A stretch of DNA of 64,000 nt from contig NZ_BAZR01000023.1 of assembly GCF_001315105.1 (NCBI RefSeq), positions 1-64,000 on the forward strand. Reading direction: 5' to 3'. The notes under the pieces are model-generated. The model saw nothing but the letters and a program-made list of their open reading frames with translations. It did not search any database and had not been told where the DNA came from. This DNA comes from Paenibacillus sp. JCM 10914 (GTDB taxonomy: Bacteria; Bacillota; Bacilli; Paenibacillales; Paenibacillaceae). This document shows, piece after piece, positions 26,688 through 36,061 of the stretch. Positions within the stretch are counted from its first letter, which is position 1, and every line of letters begins with the position of its first letter. Made by a program: the position numbers and the translations under genes.

Positions 26688-28030
26688 TTATTGCTGGGAG
26701 CGGGCCAGAATGGCATTGGCTTCCTTCCGGAACTCTACCGCGGCATCCTGAATCGAAATCTTCTTGAATAAGATGCGTTCGCTGAGATCACGCAACAGCT
26801 TCTCGATCTCGACCGCACCAATGGGGTTCGGCGGATCGCCCGGGGTGCTGTTGGATTCCGCCCACGTCACATAATCGAAGATCTTGCTTCGTTCTCGGAC
26901 AGCAGCGCTTTCAATTCTTCCTTGACCTTGGAAGAGACCGGTACGCCGCGTTCGCCTTTGATCAGCTTGTTGGCTTCGATGTCATTAATGAAGAAGCTGA
27001 TGAACTTCGCCGCCTCTTCTTTATGCTTGGAGGACTCGGTTACCGAGAAGTACATGGATGGCTTCAAGAACAAGCCTTCCTTCGTGCCAGGACCCGGCAT
27101 CGGATTGAGTTCAAGCGAACGGTCTGTGATCAGGTTGGCCACGGCCAGGAACTGATTCGACCAGCCAGTGCCGGAGATGGCATTGCCAAGGACCATCTCA
27201 TCTTCCTCCGCAACGCCCTTCTTCTGAGCCTCTTTATCCAGCGAGAGAATATAATCGTTGTCATACCACTTCTGGTAGCGCGTGAAGTAATCGATAAAAG
27301 GCAGGTCATCGGCGTATCCGATCGTTGTTCCATCCGCACTGTACATCTTCTGTCCGATGGTTCTCAGGTAATAAGGGAAGAAGACGTCATGTCGGTAGGC
27401 GAAACCGCCGATCTGCAATCCTTTTTCCTTCGCCTCGGCGCCCATCTGATCCATGTCATCCCAAGTCCAATCCTGTGGCGGAATATGGATGCCGTTCTTC
27501 TTCATCGTCTCCACGTCAAAGGTAGTTTGCAGTGCATTGACTCCCAGGTTCATCGCCACCAGCTTGCCGTTTACGACACCGCCGCTGAGGGCATTATCAC
27601 TGACATCTGCCACATTCAAAGCACCGCTATCTGCGAAAGGCTGGAGATCTGCCAGTTGGTTGCGGCCCGCATATTGATTGAGATAGGAAATATCCATCTG
27701 AATAATATCCGGCAGTCCGCCGGCTACCGCTTGCGGGGCGAGTTTCTTCCAATAATCGTCGAACGGAGCATATTCAGGTTCAATGGTCACATGCGGGTTC
27801 TGTTCTTCGTACATCTCGATGACTTTGAGCGTGTAATCATGTCTGGATTGTCCTCCCCACCAAGCGATTCGTAATTTCACCGGGTCGTTCGTTTCGCTTG
27901 CCACCACGGGCGGCGCATCCGTGCCGGTATTGCTGCTGGTCGGCGGCTCAGCGGTACCGCCATTGCCTGCACATCCGATCAGACTTCCGATTAACGTGAA
28001 CGTGAGCAGTGTGGTCATCACTTTTTTCAT
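26688..28030 (-). pseudogene. yesO: Extracellular sugar-binding lipoprotein (YesO-like), frameshifted
   Basis: About 447 residues: a lipoprotein signal peptide ending LIGCAG, then a family 1 solute-binding fold (KLRIAWWGGQSRHDYTLKVI). It binds oligosaccharides for the YesPQ-like permeases. The first frame stops at 26867; the remaining 60 residues (VTWAESNSTPGDPPNPIGA) continue in a second frame. Restoring one base in TCTTGC (plus strand 26883-26886) gives a continuous ENEAKIFDYVTWAES. The ATG at 28030 follows GGGGGAGGAAA; the in-frame start at 28060 is upstream of that site. Confidence 0.82.
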
Positions 28031-28068
28031 TTGATTTCCTCCCCCGTATTCATGAATCAAGATATCAA

Positions 28069-28086
28069 AATGTGAATGCTTACATT
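28069..28086 (-). promoter_or_regulatory. Candidate CcpA (cre) site before the YesO-like gene
   Basis: Read on the minus strand, TGTAAGCATTCACA matches the catabolite-response consensus at all but the central G, and it is flanked by AA/TT to form an 18-base near-palindrome. It lies about 40 bases before the binding-protein start, consistent with repression by glucose. Inferred from sequence only. Confidence 0.5.
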
Positions 28087-28172
28087 TCCAATTATGTAGA
28101 TTTACGATGGAAAGGGTAAGGAAGAAAACCGTGTAATTTGTTCAAAAAGTAGATATGTACGTACAACTGATA

Positions 28173-29714
28173 TCATTCTTTACGCAGATATTCCGACGGC
28201 GTACAACCGATCTGTTTCTTGAATACTTGGCTGAAATATTGCGGATTATCACCGAATCCCAGCTGCTGCGCCATTTCAAAGATTTTGACATCAGGGTCCT
28301 TGCACATCAACTCCGTTGCGCGCTTCATCCGCAGTTTCATGACGTAATTGGAGAACTTCTCACCCGTCTCTTTCTTGAACAGCTTGCCTAGATAATCCGC
28401 ATTCATATAGAGCATGTCGTGCGCGACCAGATTCAGGGAGAGCTCCGAATTGCCAAGCTGTTCTTCGATGATCTCAATCACCTTGCGGACAATCGCGTTA
28501 TATTTCACCGTCGTCTGCTCGTAGTTGCACTGCGAAATTTCCTTGACCGTCTCATCCAAAAATGTCTGAATGGCTTGCAGGGTACTCATCTCCGCCATCT
28601 CCGAAATGCGCTGATATCTCTCGTGCATCCGAGCCGGTTCCGTTAGGCGGATTAATGCAACATACTGCTGAATGGCGTACGACTTGGTTAAGTCGATGCT
28701 GAGCTGCGCTCGTTTGAGCTCATGGATGAATTCGGCCAAGGCCTGGTCGGCTTCCTTGCGATGACCCGACCTGACAGGCATGCAGAGCCGTTCCTCGTCG
28801 AAGACGAATATTTCACCGAGATTATGCCCGTGCAGGGTATCATTCATGGTAATCATGCCACCTTCATCCAAATAAAAACGATAGTTTAAGACTTGCAGCG
28901 TATCTCGGTATAGCTTCCTGGCCGTAGACATATGTCCCGGATCGCTTAACGCAATCGTGACATCCATCTTGTAGAACTGTTTGAAGGCGTGACGGATCTG
29001 CTGGATTTGCTTGTGAAGCATCTCCTCCGAGCAGTTCTCGATCAAGACGAGGACGTGCTGACCCATCGTCGTACTGAGCAGCGTTCGTTCAAGCAGATCT
29101 TCCGCAATATTCTTCACGGCGAATTGAAGCTCGAAGTCCATATCGCCTTCCAACTGGAACAGTAACAGTCGAACCGGTTGTTCCAAGTCATAGTGAAACC
29201 AAAGTCGGTATTCTTCGAGGTCATGCTGCCCATAGGTTTTGTTGGTCACGAACTCTTTAAGCACTTGTTCTTTCACGTGAGGAAGTACTCTCTGAAAACG
29301 TCGTTTCATCTCCTGAATGAACGTCTCTTGGTGTTCATGCAGCTCCAATTCGTCGACGATCTCCTGCAAGGCTTCGCCGATCTTGCTCTCATCCGTGGGT
29401 TTTAACAGATAATGTTTGACGCCATATTGCATCGCGCGGTTGGCATATTCAAATTCACCAAAGCCGGACAACAGCACGAATTTAATATGCGGATGGGAAG
29501 CGTTCGTTTTGGCAACAAGCTCCAGTCCGTCAAGTCCGGGCATGCGAATATCGGATATTACAATATCCGGTGCAGATTCTGCAATGATCTCATATGCAGC
29601 CACCCCGTTCTGGGCGGTTCCGACCAGTTCCGTCTGATACGCGGACCAATCCACTAATTGCGAGATTCCGTCCAGAATGATCCGTTCATCATCAACGAGA
29701 AGAACTTTGTACAT
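28173..29714 (-). CDS. yesN: AraC-type response regulator (YesN-like)
   Basis: A 513-residue regulator. N-terminal receiver domain (1-125) with DD8-9, phospho-acceptor Asp55 (VISDIRMPG) and Lys104 (YLLKPTDES); a long middle region; and a C-terminal AraC-type double HTH (about 405-510, ending FGDNPQYFSQVFKKQIGC). It is the partner of the kinase encoded 14 bases upstream and the likely activator of the downstream rhamnogalacturonan operon, on the YesM/YesN model. Confidence 0.88.
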   Translation of the reverse strand: MYKVLLVDDERIILDGISQLVDWSAYQTELVGTAQNGVAAYEIIAESAPDIVISDIRMPGLDGLELVAKTNASHPHIKFVLLSGFGEFEYANRAMQYGVKHYLLKPTDESKIGEALQEIVDELELHEHQETFIQEMKRRFQRVLPHVKEQVLKEFVTNKTYGQHDLEEYRLWFHYDLEQPVRLLLFQLEGDMDFELQFAVKNIAEDLLERTLLSTTMGQHVLVLIENCSEEMLHKQIQQIRHAFKQFYKMDVTIALSDPGHMSTARKLYRDTLQVLNYRFYLDEGGMITMNDTLHGHNLGEIFVFDEERLCMPVRSGHRKEADQALAEFIHELKRAQLSIDLTKSYAIQQYVALIRLTEPARMHERYQRISEMAEMSTLQAIQTFLDETVKEISQCNYEQTTVKYNAIVRKVIEIIEEQLGNSELSLNLVAHDMLYMNADYLGKLFKKETGEKFSNYVMKLRMKRATELMCKDPDVKIFEMAQQLGFGDNPQYFSQVFKKQIGCTPSEYLRKE

Positions 29715-29728
29715 GGATGATCCCTCCG

Positions 29729-31462
29729 TTATTTGGGTAGTGACAAGATAATGCGCGTACCAGCTCCCGGCTGGCTGTCAATCATCAATCCGTAACGGTC
29801 GCCGAAGGCCAGCTTGATTCGTTCGTCAATATTAACGAGGCCAATGCCGTTACCGCCTGTGGAGATGCTGCCCTTACGTAACAAGTCGATCGTATCGGGA
29901 GCCATGCCGGGGCCGTCATCTTCCATGATGACACGGAATTCGTTCTCGGTTTCAAGGCTGTACAGACAGATATGGCATGGTTCAAGCGAGGGTTCCAGCG
30001 CATAATGGATGGCATTTTCCAGTAAGGGCTGGAGCGTTAGTTTAGGAATCTTGCGCTGCAGATGCTCCTCCGGTACATCCAAGCGGAACTGCAGCCGGTC
30101 ATCAAAGCGGAACTTCTGAATAATGACGTAATGTTTCACCAGTTCCAGCTCCTCCGCTAAAGTCAGAATCGGCTCTTTCAGGCTGACGGAATGACGGAGC
30201 AGATAGGCTAGTGCTTGCACCATGTCAGATATTTGCCTCTGCTTGTTCATCTTGGCCAGCCAGTTGACGGATTCCAGGGTGTTGTACAGAAAATGAGGGT
30301 TGATCTGCGCTTGCAGCGCTTTGAATTCCGTCTCTTTCACCAATAGCCGGTTCGCATAATTCTCCGTGATCAGTGCGTTTATCCGCTCTACCATTAAGCG
30401 GAACGTACGGTGCAGCAGGCCCAGCTCATCCATGGCTACGGTTGCCGTATCCTGGGTCAGAACGTTGGCCTCGGCGAAGTTTCCTTTCTCAGCCAGCTTC
30501 ATCCTGGCAATCAGGCTGTCGATCGGACGCGTAAGTCCGCGACTGAAACGGATGCCGAGCAGAATCGCAACGGCAAAAATGACCGTAAATACGATAATGA
30601 CGAGTTCCTTGATAAAAATGATCTGCTTGAACGTTTGATTGAAGGGAGTGACGTTCATGTAGGTCCAGCCGGTGTCGATGGAGCGGTTATGCGCTATGAA
30701 ATAGGTCTGGCCGTTCAATTCTCTTGTCAGATAGCCGTTGCCTGATGACAGGGAGGACTGGATGAGAGCAGGCTCAAAATGCGGCGTTTCTGGATAGATG
30801 ACGTCAGATCCCGCGGTTACGATGAGATCTCCCTCCACGGCCGCCGATTTGCGCACGATTTTGTCCATGTTGATGCGAATGATGATTGTCCCTAAATATT
30901 GCAGGTCAAATAATGTTCCGGTATAGGAGCGAATTTCCCGGGTCAGCACGAGGGCAGAATCCTGTTGGTCCGGATACAACCAGCGTGCTTCCCCATCGGC
31001 TTCTCCTGCAAGCTGAAGAATATGTTCCCGTCTCGCCGATTGAATCGGAATGACGCTGCCGACATCGTGCTGCTTATCGTAGGCATCTATCAAGTGCATG
31101 GAATGGAGCATGGGCTCAGATCCGACATAATTTAAGAGACGGTCCACCAGCTGCTGGCGCAGGATAAGCCGATCATAATCGGAATCGCTGCTGGAGATGG
31201 AACGGAGTATATTTTGAATCTGCGTATCGGTTATGATATTAAAGGATAGTTGTTCGATCCGTTCGAGTTCTGACTCAATGGCTGAAGACGACAGATGAAG
31301 CACTTGAGACGATTTGAGGTAGAGCTGCTCATCGTAGATGGAGAAGGCGTACTGCTGAACGATGACGGCGAAAGTAAAGGTCATGGCAACGATTAAGGCG
31401 ATAAGCAGTGATAGTTTGTTCCGAATCTTCATATTTCGATAGACGGTAATCCATCTTTGCAC
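29729..31462 (-). CDS. yesM: Sensor histidine kinase (YesM-like)
   Basis: A 577-residue kinase: TM1 (about 16-38), an extracellular sensor domain (about 39-278), TM2 (about 285-303), a HAMP domain, the His_kinase box QAQINPHFLYNTLE with the phospho-accepting His, and a HATPase domain (LLENAIHYAL, DDGPGM, GNGIGLVNI). This is the YesM/YpdA type that typically senses sugar status outside the cell. It is transcribed divergently from the ASRT-family gene. Confidence 0.9.
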   Translation of the reverse strand: MQRWITVYRNMKIRNKLSLLIALIVAMTFTFAVIVQQYAFSIYDEQLYLKSSQVLHLSSSAIESELERIEQLSFNIITDTQIQNILRSISSSDSDYDRLILRQQLVDRLLNYVGSEPMLHSMHLIDAYDKQHDVGSVIPIQSARREHILQLAGEADGEARWLYPDQQDSALVLTREIRSYTGTLFDLQYLGTIIIRINMDKIVRKSAAVEGDLIVTAGSDVIYPETPHFEPALIQSSLSSGNGYLTRELNGQTYFIAHNRSIDTGWTYMNVTPFNQTFKQIIFIKELVIIVFTVIFAVAILLGIRFSRGLTRPIDSLIARMKLAEKGNFAEANVLTQDTATVAMDELGLLHRTFRLMVERINALITENYANRLLVKETEFKALQAQINPHFLYNTLESVNWLAKMNKQRQISDMVQALAYLLRHSVSLKEPILTLAEELELVKHYVIIQKFRFDDRLQFRLDVPEEHLQRKIPKLTLQPLLENAIHYALEPSLEPCHICLYSLETENEFRVIMEDDGPGMAPDTIDLLRKGSISTGGNGIGLVNIDERIKLAFGDRYGLMIDSQPGAGTRIILSLPK

Positions 31463-31630
31463 GGCAACAGCTCCTTGCTGATCATATGGTGCTCACATTA
31501 TGGACTGGGTTGTAAACGCTGTCAATAAGAATATGGTATCTTATAAGAGAGCCTTCAGGCGTGCATTCGGGAGAAGGAGTCGGTTAATTGAACAAGATCC
31601 ACGGATAATTGGAAGGGGAGATACAGCAAC

Positions 31631-32005
31631 ATGTCAAAAGGTGAAATGCAATGGATCATTCCGGATGGATATATTCCGCTCACCAGCCGTGGTGAGCTGA
31701 CCAGCCATGAATCGGTCTGCGTCTTGAATGTAAGCGATCAGGAAGCTGTGGTTACCGTCCATGCTTATTTTGAGGACCGTGAACCGTTGTTAGGCATGGA
31801 GACGATCGTCCCTGCTCAGAGAACGAAGCATATTCGGACCAGCTCGCTCCAGGTTAATGGCGAAGGTATTCCTGCGGGCATTCCCTATGCGATGGAGGTC
31901 ATCAGCAGCGCACCTGTCTTTGTGCAGTATAGCCGGCTCGATTCCACGCAAGCCGAGAACGCACTTATGAGTGTGATGGCTTATCCGGTATCGGGGAAGG
32001 TTTAG
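31631..32005 (+). CDS. Sensory rhodopsin transducer (ASRT) family protein
   Basis: A 124-residue, all-beta protein of the Anabaena sensory rhodopsin transducer family: WIIPDGYIP near the start, HESVCVLNVSD, VHAYFEDREP and QYSRLDSTQAENALMSVMAY near the end. The fold forms tetramers; comparative work predicted that most members bind sugar-related small molecules, since they often neighbour glycan-degradation genes. Here it is divergent from the YesM-like kinase. No rhodopsin gene is present, so a ligand-binding role fits better than photosensing. AAGGGGAG precedes the ATG. Confidence 0.82.
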   Translation: MSKGEMQWIIPDGYIPLTSRGELTSHESVCVLNVSDQEAVVTVHAYFEDREPLLGMETIVPAQRTKHIRTSSLQVNGEGIPAGIPYAMEVISSAPVFVQYSRLDSTQAENALMSVMAYPVSGKV

Positions 32006-32025
32006 TAAAGAGATGCCGACGGTAT

Positions 32026-32052
32026 AAGGAGCCTCAGCGAGGTTCCTTTTTA
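32026..32052 (+). terminator. Terminator after the ASRT-family gene
   Basis: AAGGAGCCTC pairs with GAGGTTCCTT around AGC, then T residues. Confidence 0.85.
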
Positions 32053-32220
32053 TATTGATGAATCATGCAAACTTGCGCAGAACGTAACGTCACCCATTAT
32101 AATTGAAAGCTTATTACAAGAACGGAGGAAGCTTCTGGAATTAGGGTCATAGGAGAGATATACTTGAATTTGTACGAGATGAATAGATAATGAATGTTGC
32201 GCAAGGGGGAGATGATCCCA

Positions 32221-32796
32221 ATGGAACTTCTATTTGTCCGCCACGCACAGGGAGAACATACGATGAATCCCCCGCGTAGCTTGCAGTTAAGAGACCCCGG
32301 CCTGACGCCGCTCGGCCAGCGGCAGAGTAAGAAGTTGCAGGACAAGTTGCCATTATCCTCAGACGATCTAATCGTCATAAGTCCAACAAGAAGAACGATA
32401 GAGACGGCACAGTTGTGGTCTGAGGGCGCTGCCTGTAAGCAAATCGTGCATCAGGCCGTAGGACCGCGGATGTTCCCGCTGCTGGCCGCCTCTATGTCCT
32501 ATGGATGCGACTCGCCGCTCTCGTTGAACGTGGTGAAAGAAGCGCATCGGTTAGACGTTATAACAAGCCGTTATAGTGCATGGGAAGAAGGCATAAATGC
32601 AATATCTGAATCACTATTCGAACAGACGGCGTCCGAGTTCTTATCGTGGTGTAAGGGGCTTGATAGACCGCGCATCTACATTCTGACCCATGATGGGACG
32701 ATTACCGCATATCGTCAATATCTAGGCGAGCGCAACGTGACACGTCAAGATTTCTTGGGAGAGACGGGCACTTATTTAATGCAAATTCAAAGCTAG
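32221..32796 (+). CDS. Histidine phosphatase family protein
   Basis: A 191-residue phosphoglycerate-mutase-like phosphatase. The catalytic motif is LLFVRHAQGEH (usual RHG, here RHA), with Arg in SPTRRTIETAQL and the second catalytic His in YILTHDGTI. The substrate is unknown. The ATG at 32221 is favoured by AAGGGGGAGAT; 32212 and 32194 are in-frame alternatives. It is a single gene with its own leader. Confidence 0.82.
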   Translation: MELLFVRHAQGEHTMNPPRSLQLRDPGLTPLGQRQSKKLQDKLPLSSDDLIVISPTRRTIETAQLWSEGAACKQIVHQAVGPRMFPLLAASMSYGCDSPLSLNVVKEAHRLDVITSRYSAWEEGINAISESLFEQTASEFLSWCKGLDRPRIYILTHDGTITAYRQYLGERNVTRQDFLGETGTYLMQIQS

Positions 32797-32960
32797 GCAA
32801 TCGCAGTAATATTTTACTTACTTGTTGCTAGATCGACTCGCACGTGCCGAGCTTCCGGGATGGTCATCGGGCCCAAGCTGAATTAGATGCGATTCAGCAA
32901 TCTTCTGTCAGTAGAAAGTGGAAACAAGTCGATTTTACATGATAGGGAGCGTGAAATACG

Positions 32961-33862
32961 ATGCGGCGTTTACAGATTGGCATGTGGCATGAATTCTCGG
33001 AGGCGAGATGGGAGCAGCTTGCAGATGATCATATTAGCGGAATGGAGATTTCTTGTTACGCGAATAGGGCCGCCGTGCAGCGGGTAAGCGACTTCTGTCG
33101 ACTTCATCAGGTTGAATACGGGATTCATGGGCCTGTGCTGGGCAATTCAGGTTATAGCTTACCATTGCTGAATGCGCCTGAGCCGAGGTGTTCCACGAGG
33201 CGCTTCAGCAAATAACCAGTGAGGTTCAGCTTGCGTCGCTGTACGGTGCAGATTATATTTTGTTTCACTATCCGTTCTATCCGACGTTTCAAGCACCATT
33301 TCGCCCCTATCCTCGCCTACCTGATGTCGAGCGGCGCTATAGTAATAGCCAATTGAGCAGGGGGCTTTTCAAGGAGAGGTCGCAAGAGCTATTTGAGCAT
33401 CTAAGCACGCTGCAGCTTCATTACGGTCAGCGAATCGTGCTGGAGCACGATTTCTTTGGTGAATATGAGGATATTCTGATCGATCAGTTCCACGCATTTC
33501 CCGATATCCAGTTTGTCTTGGATACTGCCAGATTAGATATAACACGAAGAGCGTTCCCAGGGTTTGACCCCTATGCGTTCCTGGATCAAATAGCGCCTCA
33601 TGTATATCTGGTTCATTACAGTAATGTGTTCTATGAAGAGCATGCGTTCACTCATCACCTTCCGGTGCTTGCGTTGCATGAACACGACGACAACTTCGGA
33701 GATTCCCTAGCCTATTTACGCTATCTCGCGACTAGCAACCAAGCGTTTCATCTCACCTTCGAACATCAAGCCGACCGAATCTCAAGGCAGGAATTGTATC
33801 AAGTGTACCAACAGACTGCCACATTGCTTGAGGAGCGGGGAGGGCCTGTGCTAAACCGTTGA
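32961..33862 (+). pseudogene. Sugar phosphate isomerase/epimerase-like TIM barrel, frameshifted
   Basis: Two frames combine to about 300 residues of a xylose-isomerase-like (AP endonuclease 2) TIM barrel: GIHGPVLG, DYILFHYPFYP, IVLEHDFFG, IQFVLDTARLD and VYLVHYSN are successive barrel strands with His, Glu and Asp metal ligands. Restoring one G at 33184-33186 (NAPEP-EVFHEALQQ) joins them. A weak GGGAGCG site precedes the ATG. The reaction is not identifiable. Confidence 0.75.
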
Positions 33863-33917
33863 TTGTAGCGATACAATGATGAAGAAGACGGTCATCCAAC
33901 GAATGGAGTGATATCGT

Positions 33918-34624
33918 ATGATCCCAGTAGATTATAACGATGAGCAGTTAATGCAGATTCAAGCGGAGACGCTATATGTGTTGAATGAACAGTTGCAGAT
34001 TATTCGTATTAATGAAGCCAATGCAGCAGCAGACACGGCATTTTTTATTGGTTCAACGACCCAAGGAATGCAGGTCTACGTGGCAGAGTGGATGCCGGAA
34101 TCGTTCGAACGGGAGCTGCATCTGCATTTACGAGAAGGTATCCAAATTTCTCACTTATATACCCTGTTGGGTCGCTACTATGCTGTGAAGGATATTTGGG
34201 CCGGACCGGCTTATGCCTTTTCGTCGGAACAGCTTGAGCATCTTCCGCCGCCTGAACCTGACGTTATCCTGATCGATAAGGCTCAAGACACGCTATTGGA
34301 ACGTTACTTTCCCGACTTGATTGAGCAGTTGCAGCTGCGGATGCCGGTGGTGGGTTACGTATCGGATGGAGCTGTCGTCTCGGTCTGCTGCTCGGCCCGC
34401 ACTTCTGCTAAAGCAGTGGAAGCGAGCTTGGCTACAACAAGTGATTATCGCGGCAGGGATTTAGCTGCCAAGACGGTAAGGAGCTGGCTTATGCGGTGAA
34501 GCAAGGAGGGAAACGCCCGCTCTATAGCACAGCTTGGAATAATGTAAACTCGCAGCGTGTTGCTGCCAAATTAGGACTTCGCCAGTATGGTGTTGATTTC
34601 AATATGACGGTGGTGACAGGTTGA
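33918..34624 (+). pseudogene. GNAT family N-acetyltransferase, C-terminal frameshift
   Basis: The first frame has a GNAT domain ending in YRGRDLAAKTVRSW, the acetyl-CoA pyrophosphate loop and helix. It then breaks: restoring one G at 34486-34488 continues AYAVKQGGKRPLYSTAWNN and VAAKLGLRQYG, the normal final strands, with a stop at 34622-34624 that overlaps the next ATG. About 235 residues in all. The acceptor is unknown. An ATG with AATGGAGTG precedes the gene. Confidence 0.78.
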
Positions 34625-35418
34625 TGATGATCCAGAACCTGATCGTTGTGTTTGTCATGACGATGATCATTCATACGTCGGAGACCTTGTCTTATTCGAT
34701 CCGCTATGCCGGTGTGAAACTGAATAAGCTGGCTGTGGCTTTATCCTTAACAGGGATTGTGGTGCTGGTATCGCGAACCTCCAATTTAATACAAGCACCG
34801 CTTACCGGCAAGTTCGTCGACTATGCCAAAGAGGATGCTACCTTTGATGTACTCTCGCATTTTCGCGTTATTCTGTTAGCCGCATCGGTTGGTACGATTG
34901 TGGCGATCGCGTTGTTCCCCACCTTCGTTAACCTCGCCGGCCGCTTAATTCGCAAGCTGGAGGTAGCTGGATCAATCCCGAAGCTTGTCACGAGCGTAAC
35001 CGTTGGCCAGCTCAAGAATACGAGGCATTATCTTAGCAAGCCAAATCTGAGATGGAGCCAGTTTCGTTACCTGGGCGTACCCAAACGATTTATTCTGCTT
35101 AACGTGGTGGTCACGGCTATTTATACCGTAGGTGTCTTGGCGGCATTGTACGCTGCCCATCTCGTACCCCAGTACAGCACGATGGCATCTCAGGCTACGG
35201 GCCTGATCAATGGAATTGCCACGATTATCTTGACGATTTTCATTGACCCGCAGCTAGGTTTGATTATGGATAAGGCAACGCGAGATGAAGAAGCCAAAGA
35301 GCAACTAGGCAAAATATATACGATGCTCATGGTGTCACGTTTCTTCGGCACGATGCTGGCTCAGGTATTGCTTGTCCCGGCTGCTTATGCGATCAGTGTG
35401 ATCGTAGGATGGATCTGA
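34624..35418 (+). CDS. amj: Lipid II flippase Amj family protein
   Basis: A 264-residue polytopic membrane protein (about six helices) of the Amj/YdaH family. In B. subtilis, Amj is an alternative lipid II flippase induced by envelope stress when MurJ is absent. Family features: MIIHTSETLSYSIRYAGV in the first helix and IFIDPQLGLIMDKATR in a loop. The ATG at 34624 overlaps the corrected stop of the GNAT gene as TGATG, so the two are coupled; TTG 34621 is an alternative. Confidence 0.85.
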   Translation: MMIQNLIVVFVMTMIIHTSETLSYSIRYAGVKLNKLAVALSLTGIVVLVSRTSNLIQAPLTGKFVDYAKEDATFDVLSHFRVILLAASVGTIVAIALFPTFVNLAGRLIRKLEVAGSIPKLVTSVTVGQLKNTRHYLSKPNLRWSQFRYLGVPKRFILLNVVVTAIYTVGVLAALYAAHLVPQYSTMASQATGLINGIATIILTIFIDPQLGLIMDKATRDEEAKEQLGKIYTMLMVSRFFGTMLAQVLLVPAAYAISVIVGWI

Positions 35419-35482
35419 TGGTAAGATGCTTAAAGCGTGTATAGCTTCTCTGGATGTCATGAATAAAGAAGGGATAAATATC

Positions 35483-35788
35483 ATGTTGTCTCGACGACGC
35501 ATTGTTTTAGAATCAGTTTTGTTTGCTGTGGTGATTTATGGGGGATATTATCTCTTTATGATATGGCACGGGTATAGATTTCCAGAAGCCTATATCGAAG
35601 AATCAGATACCAATTCAAATGTTGGTGAAGTGATCGAGATTCCTCTCCAGTCTTCATCCTCTCATATTGCTCATGTTGAATGGAACAGTGATTGGAGCAA
35701 CATTAAATTTATTGTAGGATTTTTTGTATTGTGTTTTTTATATACGGGCACGAGAATGCTTCTTATAAAATGGATGAATCGTACATAA
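35483..35788 (+). CDS. Small hypothetical membrane protein
   Basis: About 101 residues: a first transmembrane helix (about 8-26, LESVLFAVVIYGGYYLFMIW), a hydrophilic outer loop rich in Ser/Asn/Glu, and a second helix (IVGFFVLCFLYTGTRMLL). AAGAAGGGAT precedes the ATG at 35483; an earlier in-frame ATG at 35459 has no site. It lies 64 bases after the Amj gene. Not recognised. Confidence 0.55.
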   Translation: MLSRRRIVLESVLFAVVIYGGYYLFMIWHGYRFPEAYIEESDTNSNVGEVIEIPLQSSSSHIAHVEWNSDWSNIKFIVGFFVLCFLYTGTRMLLIKWMNRT

Positions 35789-35883
35789 TTTGTGCAGAGA
35801 GGCCGGCTGATTGTGGGAAACGCAGGACTTTGTACAATGTCACGTCCGCTATAAGGTCATCGTTCATGATCTTATAGCCAAAT

Positions 35884-35900
35884 AATTGGATCACCCAATT
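35884..35900. promoter_or_regulatory. GntR operator 1
   Basis: AATTGGATCACCCAATT, followed by ACCC. It is the least perfect of three matching sites and lies about 80 bases upstream of the -35 box. Confidence 0.65.
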
Positions 35901-35948
35901 ACCCGATAATTAAATGCATTAAGGCAATAATTACCTCAAAATACGGAT

Positions 35949-35962
35949 TGAAAGCGCTATTT
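35949..35962 (+). promoter_or_regulatory. Candidate CcpA (cre) site
   Basis: TGAAAGCGCTATTT matches the cre consensus over its first ten bases, including the central CG, but not the final CA. It lies directly upstream of the -35 box at 35969. Confidence 0.4.
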
Positions 35963-35968
35963 CTACAC

Positions 35969-35997
35969 TTGACAGCACTTACATAAGCGTTTATTCT
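35969..35997 (+). promoter_or_regulatory. Sigma-A promoter of the GntR gene and catabolic operon
   Basis: Consensus TTGACA (35969-35974), a 17-base spacer and TATTCT (35992-35997). Operator 2 begins 12 bases after the -10 box. Confidence 0.8.
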
Positions 35998-36009
35998 AAA
36001 CATGCGGTC

Positions 36010-36026
36010 GATTGGATGATCCAATT
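36010..36026. promoter_or_regulatory. GntR operator 2, overlapping the transcription start
   Basis: GATTGGATGATCCAATT, followed by ACCG, contains the palindrome TTGGATGATCCAA. Its position just after the -10 box suggests direct repression of the GntR gene by its own product. Confidence 0.75.
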
Positions 36027-36061
36027 ACCGTTTGCGCAAGATGGATAGAAAGGAAAGTCAT

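Noticed and set aside
27023..27874. 283-codon plus-strand open frame
   Set aside because: It lies antisense to the YesO-like gene, whose frame shows a signal peptide and conserved family sequence.
32844..32942. Short frame of 32 codons starting GTG before the TIM-barrel gene
   Set aside because: It looks coding-like at its end but has no ribosome site or recognisable family; possibly a degenerate tail.
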